NCBI RefSeq assembly: GCF_002086485.1
Contig: NZ_MVHF01000058.1
Location: forward strand, 1-44,506
Direction: 5' to 3'
DNA from: Mycobacterium aquaticum
GTDB lineage: Bacteria > Actinomycetota > Actinomycetes > Mycobacteriales > Mycobacteriaceae
Length of the DNA: 44,506 bases
Positions 8,878 to 17,854 of this stretch are shown piece by piece. Position 1 is the first letter of the stretch. Each line of letters starts with the position of its first letter. A program made the translations under genes and the position numbers. Below the pieces are notes generated by a model that saw nothing but the letters and a program-made list of their open reading frames with translations, did no database searches and was not told the DNA's origin.

Positions 8878-10048
8878 TCAGCCCCGGGACTGCCCCGACT
8901 TCAGTCGACTCGCGGGGTGTGATTTCAGGTCGCCGGTTGCGACTGGTGTGTGGAGCTGTTCGAACTCTACCGGGATGAGCTTGCCGAGAGCGCCGGGCCC
9001 ATCGGTCCATGACGACCTCGTCGAGCGTCTGTTCAGCGCTGAGGCTGCCAACCAGGTATGGCTGACCGACATCACCGAGCACCGCACCGGTGAGGGCAAA
9101 GCTCTACCTGTGCGCCATCAAGGACGTGTTCTCCAATCGAATTGTGGGCTATTCGATCGACTCATGGATGAAGTCCTCACTGGCGGTGGCGGCCCTGGAT
9201 TATGCCGTGGCATTGTGCTCTCCGGTCGCAACGATTGTCCATTCCGACAGGGGCAGTCAGGTCAGGTCACGAAAGTTCGTTCAAGCGCTGTCGCGCAACG
9301 GGTTACATGGATCGATGGGTCGTGTCGGCGCGTGCGGGGACAACGCCGCCATGGAGTCGTTCTTCGCCCTCTACAACGCAACGTACTCGACCGACGATGC
9401 TGGGCTACCCGAGCCGAACTGCGTCTGGCGATCGTGTCGTGGATCGAGCGCACCTACCACCGGCGCCGCCCGCAATGATCGACGGTTCAGTCCACGATTC
9501 TTGGCGAAGATCGACCAGATGCGCTCCTGGGAGCACTCCCGCGCAACGCGGTTCTCGCCTGCGGTGATCCCGCGACCGAGCAACTCATCGGCGATGAACC
9601 GGTACCCGAAAGCGGGATCATCAGCATGGATGTCACGCGCGGCGTTGATCGAGTGCGCATATCCCAACCCCCGTGTGACACGGGCGCTTTACGCCACTTG
9701 TAGAACGCCTGAGCGGAGAACCCCAGGACCCGGCAGGTCACCGTGACGGGCACACCGTCGTCGGCAAGGTCGAGAACCAGCGGGTACGTCATTTTGGGTT
9801 GGCACCCCGGGACAGGTAGCACGCTGTGCGACGCATCACCTCGGCATCCTGCTCGATCGCTTGTGCACTTCCCGCAGCTCAGACCCGGGCTTATCGACAC
9901 CGTCCTCACGATCAGCGATCTAGAACCAGCGATGCGAGCAGGCCTCCGAGATCCCGAAGTCCTTCGCGACCTGACGCAACCGCGCCTCACCCTTGCGGGC
10001 CACAGCGATCACGTCAGCACGGAACTCGGCGGGAAACGGTTTCGACAC
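8878..10048 (-). pseudogene. Decayed IS3-family transposase with an inverted middle segment
   Basis: On the minus strand GTG 10048 begins an orfA-like segment (SKPFPAEFRADVIAVARKGE, then QVAKDFGISEACSHRWF and a stop). An orfB N-terminus follows (VTVTCRVLGFSAQAFYKWRK, then ADDPAFGYRFIADELLGRGI and CSQERIWSIFAKNRGLNRR). The extreme C-terminus (ALGKLIPVEFEQLHTP) is also on the minus strand, ending at 8878. The catalytic core between them lies on the plus strand at 8990-9466. Several stops and frameshifts make it inactive. All parts match the common mycobacterial IS3-group transposase by motif memory. Confidence 0.75.
8990..9466 (+). other. Inverted internal segment of the IS3-family transposase
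   Basis: The plus-strand frames read PGPSVHDDLVERLF, then ANQVWLTDITEHRTGEGK, LYLCAIKDVFSNRIVGYSID, HSDRGSQ, GRVGACGDNAAMESFFALL and RAELRLAIVSWIERTYHRRR. These are exactly the part of the transposase missing from the minus-strand pieces on either side. Seven-base inverted repeats GCGCCGG (8990-8996) and CCGGCGC (9460-9466) sit at the two junctions. The segment has one extra A near 9102 and one missing base near 9373, breaking the frame. Confidence 0.7.
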
Positions 10049-11712
10049 GAGATTGATCCTTCCAGCAAGGACGAATCTTCAAAGGTCAGGAGTCAACCAA
10101 ACCGGGGGCCGGTCCCGTTCTTTCGCACGAAGTCCTGTTGGCGAATTCAAGCTGCATTTCGGCGCGTGGGATGGGTACGACCTGGAGCACGTCGCGTGAC
10201 GGGCCGCTCCCCTCCTCCCCAGAGGATGCGCAGAGGGCGCCCCGCACGCTCATTCGTTCCCTGCCACCAGTTGATTCGGGACGGCTGCCGACCCAATGCC
10301 GGCCCGAGGGTCTGCTCCGGCAACCTGGGAAAACTTTCTGGTGGCCACGTACAGGCCCAAACGTCGCGGTGGGTGATAGCTGATGCCCGGCGAGCTGTTC
10401 GGCGCGGCTGAGGGCATGCCAGGACCCTTTCCGTGCTTTACAGGAGGCTGGAGGAGTGCCCGTTCCTGACAAAAGGCCTGGTGGGAGTGGGCGGTGCCGT
10501 CCAGAGTGCTGGCCACTCCCCTAGCCCAGCAGACGGTCTGCACAACGCGTTGTTGTGCAGAGTCGCCCGTTTTGGCGAAGGCGGCGGTTCGAATCTCGGA
10601 TCACATTTCGTGTCGGTCGGCTCGGCGCACAAACCATGATATGGCTGCACTGATGTCCACCCGGATGTGTAGCTGGACTGCGCGCCATGTAGGCACACGG
10701 GCGTGATGAACAACATGGATCCGGACCGGCTGTCGCATTGCGCGTTCACTGCGATGCGCGACGTGATGCCGTGTCAGGCACGCAGCGGACGAGCGCACAT
10801 CGCATGCCATCAGCAGCCGAACCGCGTCGCCTGCCCGTCCTCTTATTGCGCCGAATACCGCTGTGCAGGTGCCAGACAGTATCTGCGGCGTGGTCGGGTC
10901 AACTATCAATTGTGGGATTCTCTGGCAAGTCTGAATACGGATGGGAATGGACATCGCTAGATGGGTGACGAGCAGTGCGTTCCTAACGGCGCAGACCGGC
11001 GTTGCAACACACGCGACACGCCGAATTGTAAAAGGTATCTTCCCGAATACCCGCCACGCTGTTGCAGCAACGACTGCATCCAATGCGCGATGACAAATCT
11101 GATAGCTGTTATCCATCGCGACACCCTGTGCCAGGCGTCGCCAAACATGGAGAAAGGTGGGCAACCGACCGATGCGCCCGGTATCCCCGAAGGTATGTGG
11201 CCATACCCGAGAGCGGGTATGAGTGCTGGTATCTGGTCAGGTATTGAGTCAGGTATGTATCTGAATATCGTTCCGGGTTGCACACGTGGCGTGACATGGG
11301 GATTTGCCAATGATTTTGGATCAGGCACTGCATCGAACTGAGCGCTGCGTGCGCCTGGGAGTGGACACAGAGGCTCGTGGCGTGGCATGGATGCGAGGCC
11401 TTCGACGGATACGCACCCGGGTCGGCGTCGTCATGTGGGCTGCGATGGGTGCCCGTACATGCCTGGTCATGTCGGGCCTCACGTGGCTGGCCGTCATGTT
11501 TGCTGCAGTGCGACGTGGGCAAGGCAACAGTCGAGTACTGATTGGCGGTCTGGTCCGATGTCATGCACTGAGGCACGCGTGGCGTCGCCCGGTGTGTCGC
11601 GTTTGTGGCCTTAGACTTTGTGAACCATGAGCGTGAATGGTGTGCAGCACCTTCGGTGGTGCGGTTCAGCAGGCGCGCGGAACTCCCGATATTCGCAGAG
11701 TGAGGCGCCCAC
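10049..11712. other. 1.65-kb stretch without a convincing gene, upstream of parA
   Basis: Many short frames exist on both strands but none has a family signature, and they overlap one another. The stretch includes a phased GGTAT array at 11180-11256, the related pair GGTAT 11034 / ATACC 11047, and four GTCATG words at 11430, 11466, 11493 and 11560. Its position directly upstream of parA/parB suggests a centromere and/or replication-origin region. Confidence 0.45.
11180..11256 (+). repeat. Phased GGTAT direct-repeat array (centromere/iteron candidate)
   Basis: GGTAT occurs at 11180, 11192, 11216, 11229, 11240 and 11252, with spacings of 12, 24, 13, 11 and 12. An inverted copy (ATACC at 11203) forms CATACCCG-AGAG-CGGGTATG with the 11216 copy. 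Helically phased short direct repeats upstream of a parA and a small ParB-like gene fit a type Ib partition site. This is inference. Confidence 0.5.
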
Positions 11713-12693
11713 ATGACTAGCAGCGTAGCCCCTTGGGATGATTCTGGGACCGTAGAACCCGCGGTCAATTGGAGCAGGCTAGGCAACGTTTATCTGTTCG
11801 CGAACGGCAAGGGTGGGGTAGGCAAAACGACATGCTCGACGCACGGCGCGGCGCTTCTGGCCTCTGACGGCGCTCGGGTTCTCCTGGTCGATCTCAATGG
11901 ACAGGGCAATGTCGCGACCATGTTGGGCTTCGCCAATACTGAGGCTGACGACAAGGGCAGAAATCTCTACAGTGCTATCACTGCTGGCGCTGCGCTGAGC
12001 CCGGTGCGCGATGTTCGGCCTGGGCTGGACGTGGTTCCTGGCGGGCCTTATGTCCGGCGCATCGCGCCAGTCATGGCCGCCGAGATGGGCAACACGCAGT
12101 CAGCCAAGCAAGTGTTGATGTCACTGGCCATGGCCCTTCAGGAGATCAGTCATCGGTACGGGGTTATATTCATCGACTCGCCGCCGGAGAACCAGCTGTT
12201 GCTACAGGCAGCTCTATGTGCGGCACGCTTCGTGGTAATCCCGATGAAGACCGATGACCTGTCGAGAATTGGATTGCGGGAGGTAGCCGGTGACTTGCGG
12301 GCGATGCGGGAGCTCAACCCGTACGTGATGTTGTTGGGCTGCTGCGTGTTCGCGTCAGGGATCTCGTCGAAGAAGATCCGCGAAGAACACGGTAAGAATG
12401 TCGCGGCGGACCTGGGGCAGAACGAGGATGTGATGCTCAAAGCATTCATTCGTCATTCGGAAGCTGTCGGCCGGGACGTGCCGAAGTTTGGTCGACTGGC
12501 ACACGAACTCGAGTTGGAAGTCGCGAACAATCCGTCGAGGTCGGCTATCCGGAGAGGGAAGGCCGACGCCAATGCCGTCGTGAGTAAGACGTCTGTCGGA
12601 GTGGCCGAGGACTTTGCAGAGTTGACGGGCGAGATTCTCAGACGCGGGTCGCAGATCCGCGCCGAAATGATCCAAGAAGGAGTTTGGCCATGA
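11713..12693 (+). CDS. parA: ParA-family partition ATPase
   Basis: A 326-residue deviant-Walker ATPase. VYLFANGKGGVGKTTCSTHG at about 26-45 holds the KGGVGKTT P-loop with the signature lysine, VLLVDLNGQGNVATMLGF is the Walker A' region, and YGVIFIDSPPENQLLL is Walker B. There is no N-terminal helix-turn-helix extension, so it resembles the type Ib/MinD-like short ParA proteins. These move plasmid cargo by nucleoid-bound ATP cycling, stimulated by a ParB partner. Its stop overlaps the start of the small downstream gene by four bases (ATGA at 12690-12693), the standard parAB arrangement. A phased repeat array lies about 460 bp upstream. Confidence 0.92.
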   Translation: MTSSVAPWDDSGTVEPAVNWSRLGNVYLFANGKGGVGKTTCSTHGAALLASDGARVLLVDLNGQGNVATMLGFANTEADDKGRNLYSAITAGAALSPVRDVRPGLDVVPGGPYVRRIAPVMAAEMGNTQSAKQVLMSLAMALQEISHRYGVIFIDSPPENQLLLQAALCAARFVVIPMKTDDLSRIGLREVAGDLRAMRELNPYVMLLGCCVFASGISSKKIREEHGKNVAADLGQNEDVMLKAFIRHSEAVGRDVPKFGRLAHELELEVANNPSRSAIRRGKADANAVVSKTSVGVAEDFAELTGEILRRGSQIRAEMIQEGVWP

Positions 12694-13331
12694 GTAAGTT
12701 GACCCGGCAGGAGCTTCCTGCGGAGGACCTCGGCGACATCACGAAACCGAAGAGCCGCGGTGCCGGTTTGGCTGATCTTGTCGGAGACTTTGCGGCCCCT
12801 CCGCTGGCGCCTGTGCCGGACCGTCGGGAGCGCAGTGAGCCGGTTCCTGAAGTAGATCCGGAACCGGTCTTGCCGCCGCCTGCAGCAGTGGCGCCGGTTC
12901 GGGTGCCACCTCAAGCTCCGACCACACGTAAGCCTGGCCGGCCCCGGACGCGGACGAAGCCGGCCTCAGCTGTGTACGTGACGGCCGGTGTTAAGAAGCG
13001 GTTCGAGAAGTACCGGCATGACAACAAATCGACCAATTTGCAGGTGGTCTTGGAGGCGATCAGTGCCATGCACAAGGCCGACAAGCTCGATCAGATCATT
13101 AGGGAGTCGCGCTACAGTACTGCTCCGGTGAACGAATTGTTCCCGGCTGATCCGTCGGCGGTGCGTTATCTGGGCGGGGGGAGTTCACAGATCTCGTTCA
13201 GCCCTACGCCGGAGCAGGAAGCGGTGATCGACCAGATCGGCAAAGGTTTGGGGTTCGATACGCGCTCGACGTGGATTGCCCCGGTCCTCAACGCGTTCTT
13301 GCCGGGCAAGAAAGACGCGAAAGCTCAGTGA
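12690..13331 (+). CDS. Small ParB-like partition partner
   Basis: A 213-residue protein. After a short N-terminus comes a proline-rich linker (about 35-75), then a basic patch (TRKPGRPRTRTKP). The following segment (SAVYVTAGVKKRFEKYRHDN, then STNLQVVLEAISAMH) has the strand-helix-helix look of a ribbon-helix-helix DNA-binding domain. The C-terminal half is unfamiliar. It lacks the classical ParB nuclease-like domain. ATG 12690 has AAGGAG seven bases upstream and overlaps the parA stop, so coupling is strong. The expected role is centromere binding and stimulation of the ParA ATPase. Function rests mainly on gene order and fold impression. Confidence 0.7.
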   Translation: MSKLTRQELPAEDLGDITKPKSRGAGLADLVGDFAAPPLAPVPDRRERSEPVPEVDPEPVLPPPAAVAPVRVPPQAPTTRKPGRPRTRTKPASAVYVTAGVKKRFEKYRHDNKSTNLQVVLEAISAMHKADKLDQIIRESRYSTAPVNELFPADPSAVRYLGGGSSQISFSPTPEQEAVIDQIGKGLGFDTRSTWIAPVLNAFLPGKKDAKAQ

Positions 13332-13460
13332 GCCCAGGGGGATCCGGCCCGCCTACCCTTTGGGCTGCGGGCTGGATCCGGTCGCCCATGGGTGTTTGAG
13401 GTTGTCGACGGATCTGGATCAGGCGTCGTATCTACCGGATGAGCTTTGCGTCCGGGCCGA

Positions 13461-13796
13461 TCAACCCTGTACGGCGTGCGGGTTGACGTCGACGGCCAGG
13501 GCTTGGCCGAGCAATTCGATGGCGGCGTCCCAGATTGTGTGTGGGTTTCGGCGGTAGTAGACGCGGCCCATCCCGTCTTGTCGGGTGATCAGGCCGGCAG
13601 TGGTGAGGTCTTTGAGTGGCTGCTGGATGGCGCTTTGTGCGGCGAATCCGAGTTCCATCGCGAGGTCGCTGGGGTTGACCAGGCCGTCGCTCTGGGCGAT
13701 GGCGGCCATGACGGCGAGGCGATGTTTCTGGCCGAACACCACCCGGGAGAGTTCTTGGACTCTCTCGGACTGGGCGTACGACGACACGCCTGACAT
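13461..13796 (-). CDS. Winged-helix (ArsR/MarR-like) transcriptional regulator
   Basis: A 111-residue protein with the core HRLAVMAAIAQSDGLVNPSDLA followed by LGFAAQSAIQQPLKDLTTAGLITRQDGMGRVYYRRN. This is a helix-turn-helix with a wing ending in YYRRN, typical of ArsR-like repressors. No metal-binding cysteine pair is seen. Its start codon lies three bases from the first of five 14-bp direct repeats (13799-13868), and it is divergent from a small ribbon-helix-helix-like gene. Autoregulation through those repeats is likely; alternatively it controls the origin. The C-terminal helix (TIWDAAIELLGQALAVD) probably dimerises. Confidence 0.8.
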   Translation of the reverse strand: MSGVSSYAQSERVQELSRVVFGQKHRLAVMAAIAQSDGLVNPSDLAMELGFAAQSAIQQPLKDLTTAGLITRQDGMGRVYYRRNPHTIWDAAIELLGQALAVDVNPHAVQG

Positions 13797-13798
13797 GC

Positions 13799-13868
13799 TA
13801 TTACAGGATTTCTGTTACAGATTACTTGTTACTGATATTCTGTTACACAGATCGTGTAATACCTGTTC
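13799..13868. repeat. Five 14-bp direct repeats (iterons or tandem operators)
   Basis: TATTAC at 13799, TGTTAC at 13813, 13827 and 13841, and TGTAAT at 13855, all exactly 14 bp apart. The rest of each unit is roughly AGATTACT-like. The segment is much more AT-rich than its surroundings and fills the gap between two divergent DNA-binding protein genes. It could be a tandem operator or the iteron origin for the nearby replication protein; a further TATTAC occurs at 13877. Confidence 0.7.
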
Positions 13869-13917
13869 AGAGCGGGTATTACGCAGAGTATCGCGACTTT
13901 GAACGGGGAGTGCGCAT

Positions 13918-14172
13918 ATGCCGGACACACCGGGCGTCGCCAAGGCGCCGCGTCGCCGGAGGAACTGGCGACACAACGAGACTCGTGCCAGCGAGAAAAC
14001 GGTGGCGAAGCGGGTCAGCGCACTCGATCACCAGGCGCTCACAAAGTTCGCAGAAGCCCAGGGCGTCAAGGTCTCTGTGCTGCTCGAACCGTTCGTCACG
14101 GAGCTGATCAAGCAGGCTCACGAGTATTGCGAGAAGAACGGCGAAGCCTTGGAGACGGCCAAGGCGTCCTGA
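13918..14172 (+). CDS. Small ribbon-helix-helix-like protein
   Basis: An 84-residue protein with a basic N-terminal tail (PRRRRNWRHN), then TVAKRVSALDHQALTKFAEA followed by VSVLLEPFVTELIKQAHEYC. This matches a short strand followed by two helices as in CopG/MobC-type ribbon-helix-helix proteins. GGGAG precedes ATG 13918. It is transcribed away from the winged-helix gene across the 14-bp repeat array and converges on the primase-like replication gene. A role as copy-number or transcriptional repressor binding the direct repeats is plausible; a mobilisation accessory protein is the alternative. Confidence 0.65.
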   Translation: MPDTPGVAKAPRRRRNWRHNETRASEKTVAKRVSALDHQALTKFAEAQGVKVSVLLEPFVTELIKQAHEYCEKNGEALETAKAS

Positions 14173-14197
14173 AAGACGAGCGGGTCAGCCCAGTCTT

Positions 14198-16153
14198 CTA
14201 CGCGGCGACGACGCGGCCGCCTAGCAGGTCGGCGATCATGTGTATCGCTTCTCGCTCGATGTCGATGTCGTCCATCGGTGGGGGACCGTTGGACATCATG
14301 AGATCTAGGTAGGCGTGTTCAGTTGGTTCGTCGTGAACCTGCGACGTTCCAGGGGCGACCATGTGTTCATGGGTGTCCGCGTCGGGTGCGCCGTTGCGGG
14401 CTTGCTCGCGTTGATCAAGCCAGTCTTTCCAGGCGGCTCTTTCTGCCTGATGCCGTTGCAGCCGAGCAGTCCGGTATTCGTCCAGATGGTGGCTGTTGGC
14501 GATGGTGTCGAGTTCGACGGGCCCCCGCGTGACCGCGCCCCGGCCGGTGCGTTTGAGTAAGCCTGCTACTTCCAGGTCGATCACCATGGCGTCGCCGGTG
14601 GCTCTGGGCACCGCGGCCGCCGCGTAGATGTCGGCCTTCTTGGTCAGTCCGTGGTGGGCGACGAGTTCGTAGACCCGGCGCAGGTGGTGTCCCAGGACGA
14701 GCCATGCGTTATGCACTGGTTCGATGCGTATCCGTTCCGCGGCGGCGGGGTCGTTGGTTACGCGGTTCTGGGTGGTCAGGGCGTAGACGTCTGCCTCGGT
14801 GCCAATGTGGTGTCTGACCAGGACTAGGGGCGCGCCGGGTCTTTCCCGAAGGTCTGCGAGGACGCGCCACATGGTGTCTTCGCTCAGGAGTCCACAGCTC
14901 AATGAGAGCGCTCGGCCGCCAACACCTACCAGCCAGGTGCCTGATCGTTGTTCTCCGGCCACCACAGCATAGAAGGCGACGCTCTGCAGAACGGCGTGCA
15001 CTGTCCAGCGATACCTCTTGCCCGCGAATTCACGGTCCGCCCAGGCGGTTGCGTTGGCGAGCCAGTCCCGAAGATCCTTCGGTCCGCGCGGTCCGAGGGT
15101 GTATCCCCCCGGTGAGTTCTTTGTCTTGTGCCGCGGGGGAGAGGACTTTAAGACGTTATTGATCAACCAGTCGAATGCTTTGGCGACATCGCGTGCGAGG
15201 GCCTGGTCGCCGCGGTGGTCGTAGCGGCCGTAGGCGGCTCCGAGCCCTTGGCTCCAGGGGCCGTTCGGTCTGATCATGTCGCGCAGGGTGGCCAGGCTGT
15301 GGCCGCGGGCGATGGCGTTGACGACCACGGATTGGCGGGCCTCGTGGTTGGACTGCCATGTGGTTCGCGCTGGGTTGATGGTTCCGTGCGTGGCGTAGGC
15401 GGCGACGTCGGCCGGCAGTGGGTCGTGGCGGACGTAGGGTGCACTGATTCGTTGGTCGTCGCCGGCGCCCACGGTGTATTCGATCGCGCCGGACGGCGTG
15501 TCTGGGGTGGTTGTCGCGCGCTGGCGCTCTGGTGGGTTCAGAGCACCTAGGAGCACGAGTAACCGTGGCAGTAGGGCGGGATCGGATCGGGTGGTGAAGG
15601 CCTCGACCGCGGCGTCGAGGGTTCCGTCGAGCTGGCGGTAGCCACCTTCGCGGCATGGTGATCCCGGCGGCGTCATGCACCCTGTGTCGGCGTTGGTGTT
15701 CGGGGTGATGTCGAGAGTGGGGAGCCGGGCGGCGAGATGCCTTACCAGGTGGTTCATTTCGTCGAGTGACGCGGATGTTCCGATGGCCAGTGGGCAGATC
15801 AAGTGTCGGCCGCCGCTGCTGGATCGATCAGTGAGCACGACACCGCCGCATTCGGTGATCCATTCGGCGGCCTTGGCCAGGTCTGCGGCCACGGCTGCGG
15901 GACCGTGCACTTTGGCATCGAAGTCCAACCACAGCGTCTGCGTACGGCGACGTGAGTAGAGATAGAGCGCAGCGGGCCGGCTCGGAAGTCGCTCGCAGTG
16001 TTTCGCGGTATCGCTGAACTTCCCCGTGCCGGGATTCCACAGTCGCATCCGGCTGCGCCCGGGCGCAGCAAGGAGTCGTGCCAGCCGTTTCCACACGAGG
16101 TCCGGCGGGCAGGCCAGCGGCCTGCGGTCAGCTGGGAGGACCGCCGTGGTCAC
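14198..16153 (-). CDS. AEP primase-like plasmid replication protein
   Basis: A 651-residue protein. The N-terminal third has archaeo-eukaryotic primase motifs: TLWLDFDAKVHG gives the metal-binding D-x-D (Asp77, Asp79), and DRSSSGGRHLICPL gives the sGGxH motif (His117). Such proteins prime or initiate replication of actinobacterial plasmids and phages. A central KAFDWLINNVL segment looks like a PriCT-type helical region. The C-terminal part (TKKADIYAAAAVPRATGDAM, then EVAGLLKRTGRGA) looks like winged helices that could bind the origin. The start is GTG 16153 with no strong ribosome site. It converges with the small 13918-14172 gene. No helicase motif was found. A second, unrelated replication candidate lies at 29876-31123. 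Confidence 0.75.
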   Translation of the reverse strand: MTTAVLPADRRPLACPPDLVWKRLARLLAAPGRSRMRLWNPGTGKFSDTAKHCERLPSRPAALYLYSRRRTQTLWLDFDAKVHGPAAVAADLAKAAEWITECGGVVLTDRSSSGGRHLICPLAIGTSASLDEMNHLVRHLAARLPTLDITPNTNADTGCMTPPGSPCREGGYRQLDGTLDAAVEAFTTRSDPALLPRLLVLLGALNPPERQRATTTPDTPSGAIEYTVGAGDDQRISAPYVRHDPLPADVAAYATHGTINPARTTWQSNHEARQSVVVNAIARGHSLATLRDMIRPNGPWSQGLGAAYGRYDHRGDQALARDVAKAFDWLINNVLKSSPPRHKTKNSPGGYTLGPRGPKDLRDWLANATAWADREFAGKRYRWTVHAVLQSVAFYAVVAGEQRSGTWLVGVGGRALSLSCGLLSEDTMWRVLADLRERPGAPLVLVRHHIGTEADVYALTTQNRVTNDPAAAERIRIEPVHNAWLVLGHHLRRVYELVAHHGLTKKADIYAAAAVPRATGDAMVIDLEVAGLLKRTGRGAVTRGPVELDTIANSHHLDEYRTARLQRHQAERAAWKDWLDQREQARNGAPDADTHEHMVAPGTSQVHDEPTEHAYLDLMMSNGPPPMDDIDIEREAIHMIADLLGGRVVAA

Positions 16154-16266
16154 GGGCTGGTGACGGAAAGCGGTTGCGGGGCAGGCTGATTGGGCCGAAC
16201 TGACCGCGCCAGTATTACGATGGAGTGTCGTTCATTGCGGCTCACAAGGGCGTCCTTTATCCTGGA

Positions 16267-16286
16267 GCCAGCCTTTTGCGGCTGGC
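16267..16286. other. Perfect inverted repeat in the intergenic region
   Basis: GCCAGCC (16267-16273) and GGCTGGC (16280-16286) around TTTTGC. It lies about 110 bp upstream of the primase-like gene start. There is no T-tract. It may be a regulatory hairpin or protein site. Confidence 0.3.
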
Positions 16287-16364
16287 CCCAAAATCGGTGT
16301 CTGAGAATTCGGTTGTGACGGGTCGCCTGAACGGAAGTTGGCGCTTCAGCTCAGGTTTCGGATT

Positions 16365-16385
16365 TCCCCGCTTCGGCGGGGATTT
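16365..16385 (+). terminator. UUCG-tetraloop hairpin followed by T-rich DNA
   Basis: TCCCCGC-TTCG-GCGGGGA (16365-16382), then TTTCTGGTTTTT. A C(UUCG)G loop on a GC stem followed by Ts is a good intrinsic terminator on the plus strand. No plus-strand gene ends just upstream, so it may shield the downstream SpdA-like gene or end a small transcript. Confidence 0.5.
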
Positions 16386-16490
16386 CTGGTTTTTGGACCC
16401 TGTGGCGCCGTACGCTGGGGGCCGCGTTCGGCGCATCGTGAAGTGATAGGTGTGCCTCCTGGTGCTCGTGTTGACGCAGAGTTTGGCACG

Positions 16491-16509
16491 AATTACCGGT
16501 TAAACCGGT
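16491..16509. promoter_or_regulatory. Putative operator with TTACCGGT core
   Basis: AATTACCGGTTAAACCGGT carries two ACCGGT cores nine bases apart. The same TTACCGGT word occurs three times in the whiB/XRE divergent region (37459, 37491, 37656). It lies about 235 bp upstream of the SpdA-like gene, and the shared motif suggests one plasmid regulator. Confidence 0.4.
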
Positions 16510-16743
16510 CAGACACGCTGGTCATGCCCGTTAATTGTCGAACAGGGGACGTACGCAGCCCCCGCTCCGAGGGTTCTGGGGCTCCTTCGCGTGGTGCCCC
16601 AGCAACGGCGGGATGACCAGCCCAGGAACCCGAACTCATCACGGCCGCCATTGGAACGCTGCAGATCTGCTTTGGCTGTCGCGTAAGCCTGGGTTACAGC
16701 TGACACTTCGAGTCGAGATCAGAGCTACGCAAGGGAAGCCCGA

Positions 16744-17619
16744 ATGACCCTCCTCAATGAGCGGCCCACACCGGCACTCGACGTTCCGGCAGAACCGACG
16801 CCGTCTCCACACGCGAAGCCCGCAGCGACGCCGCAAGACGCTACGCCGACGGCGGCAGCCACGCGAAAGGTCGACCGGGCAGCCGAGAAGCTGCTGATGC
16901 TGCGGCGCGCCCGCAAGAGCGCGGTCACGGTGACAGTGTTCATCGCGGCCGGGTCGTTCTTCTTGTCGTTCTGGTCGCTGTGGGACTTGGCGTCCCAGCT
17001 CGCATGGCCTTCCTACATCGCATGGATGTGGCCGCTGATCGTCGACGGAATGATCATCGTCGCGACGATGTCGCTGGTGGCCTTCGGTGGATACACCGGA
17101 CAGAAAGCCAACGTGGTCTATTCGTGGTCCGTCCTCGTCTTCGGGGCAGTGGTCAGTATGGGCGCCAACTTCATTCACCCGTTGTTGCCGCATATGACAG
17201 GACAGGCGCAGGGGCCCGTGACGGCGGGCATGTGGCTGGGGGCCGGCATGTCCTGCATCCCTCCGATCGCACTTCTGGCGTGTTCCCATCTGCTGGCTCG
17301 ACTGTGGGCGTTCAGCCCGGAGGATGAGGACTTCGCGACGGCGGCGGCCGTTGCGCACACTGTCGTGGCGGATTCAGCCGGAGCAGTGACGGCACTGTCA
17401 CACGCGGTGGCGGCGCGGATTCAGGCTGGCGGCAGGCTGACCAGCTATCCAGAGGAGAAGGTCGCCGAGATAGTTCGGCTGCTTTTCCAGACTGAACCAC
17501 CGTTGAAGCTGCGCGAGATCGGCAGGATGGTCGATCGGCACCATGACGTGGTGGGCAGGGTGCGCGACGAGGTGTCCGCCGTGCTGGGGGTGGGTATGGC
17601 CGCAGAGGCTGCCGACTGA
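16744..17619 (+). CDS. DUF2637/SpdA-like plasmid spread membrane protein
   Basis: A 291-residue protein. Residues 1-60 are proline/alanine-rich and then basic. There are four hydrophobic segments: VTVTVFIAAGSFFLSFWSLW; IAWMWPLIVDGMIIVATMSL; VVYSWSVLVFGAVVSMGANF; and MWLGAGMSCIPPIALLACSH. The WP.IVDGM.I signature is typical of DUF2637/SpdA proteins of Streptomyces and mycobacterial plasmids, implicated in intercellular plasmid spread. The C-terminal cytoplasmic part (LKLREIGRMVDRHHDVVGRV) looks like a small helix-turn-helix. It follows an intergenic region with the TTACCGGT motif. Conjugation machinery of the TraB/FtsK type is not seen in the window. Confidence 0.75.
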   Translation: MTLLNERPTPALDVPAEPTPSPHAKPAATPQDATPTAAATRKVDRAAEKLLMLRRARKSAVTVTVFIAAGSFFLSFWSLWDLASQLAWPSYIAWMWPLIVDGMIIVATMSLVAFGGYTGQKANVVYSWSVLVFGAVVSMGANFIHPLLPHMTGQAQGPVTAGMWLGAGMSCIPPIALLACSHLLARLWAFSPEDEDFATAAAVAHTVVADSAGAVTALSHAVAARIQAGGRLTSYPEEKVAEIVRLLFQTEPPLKLREIGRMVDRHHDVVGRVRDEVSAVLGVGMAAEAAD

Positions 17620-17854
17620 CAAATCACACGCAGGATCCGTGGCGATATCCAGGCCACCGCACCACCAAAGCTATTGCGCGCCACGTCTCATGAGATACGG
17701 CGGGCGATTACGTGTTTATCTGTCAACCTGGCTGCGGAGTATTCGAAAGTTCGTGGTCGACGACTGTCGTATAACCCGTGATGTGTCCTTAGCGTCATGA
17801 CAACAGCACCGGTGCTCGTCGGTTGCTGGTCTGTCTAAGCCGAAAGGACGGTCT

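Noticed and set aside
10545..10625. GGTTCGAATC resembling a tRNA T-loop
   Set aside because: The flanking bases do not form a five-pair T-stem and no acceptor or anticodon arm can be drawn.
11304..11630. 108-codon plus-strand open frame upstream of parA
   Set aside because: Arg/Met/Trp-heavy composition, no ribosome site, no family resemblance, and competing frames of equal quality overlap it.
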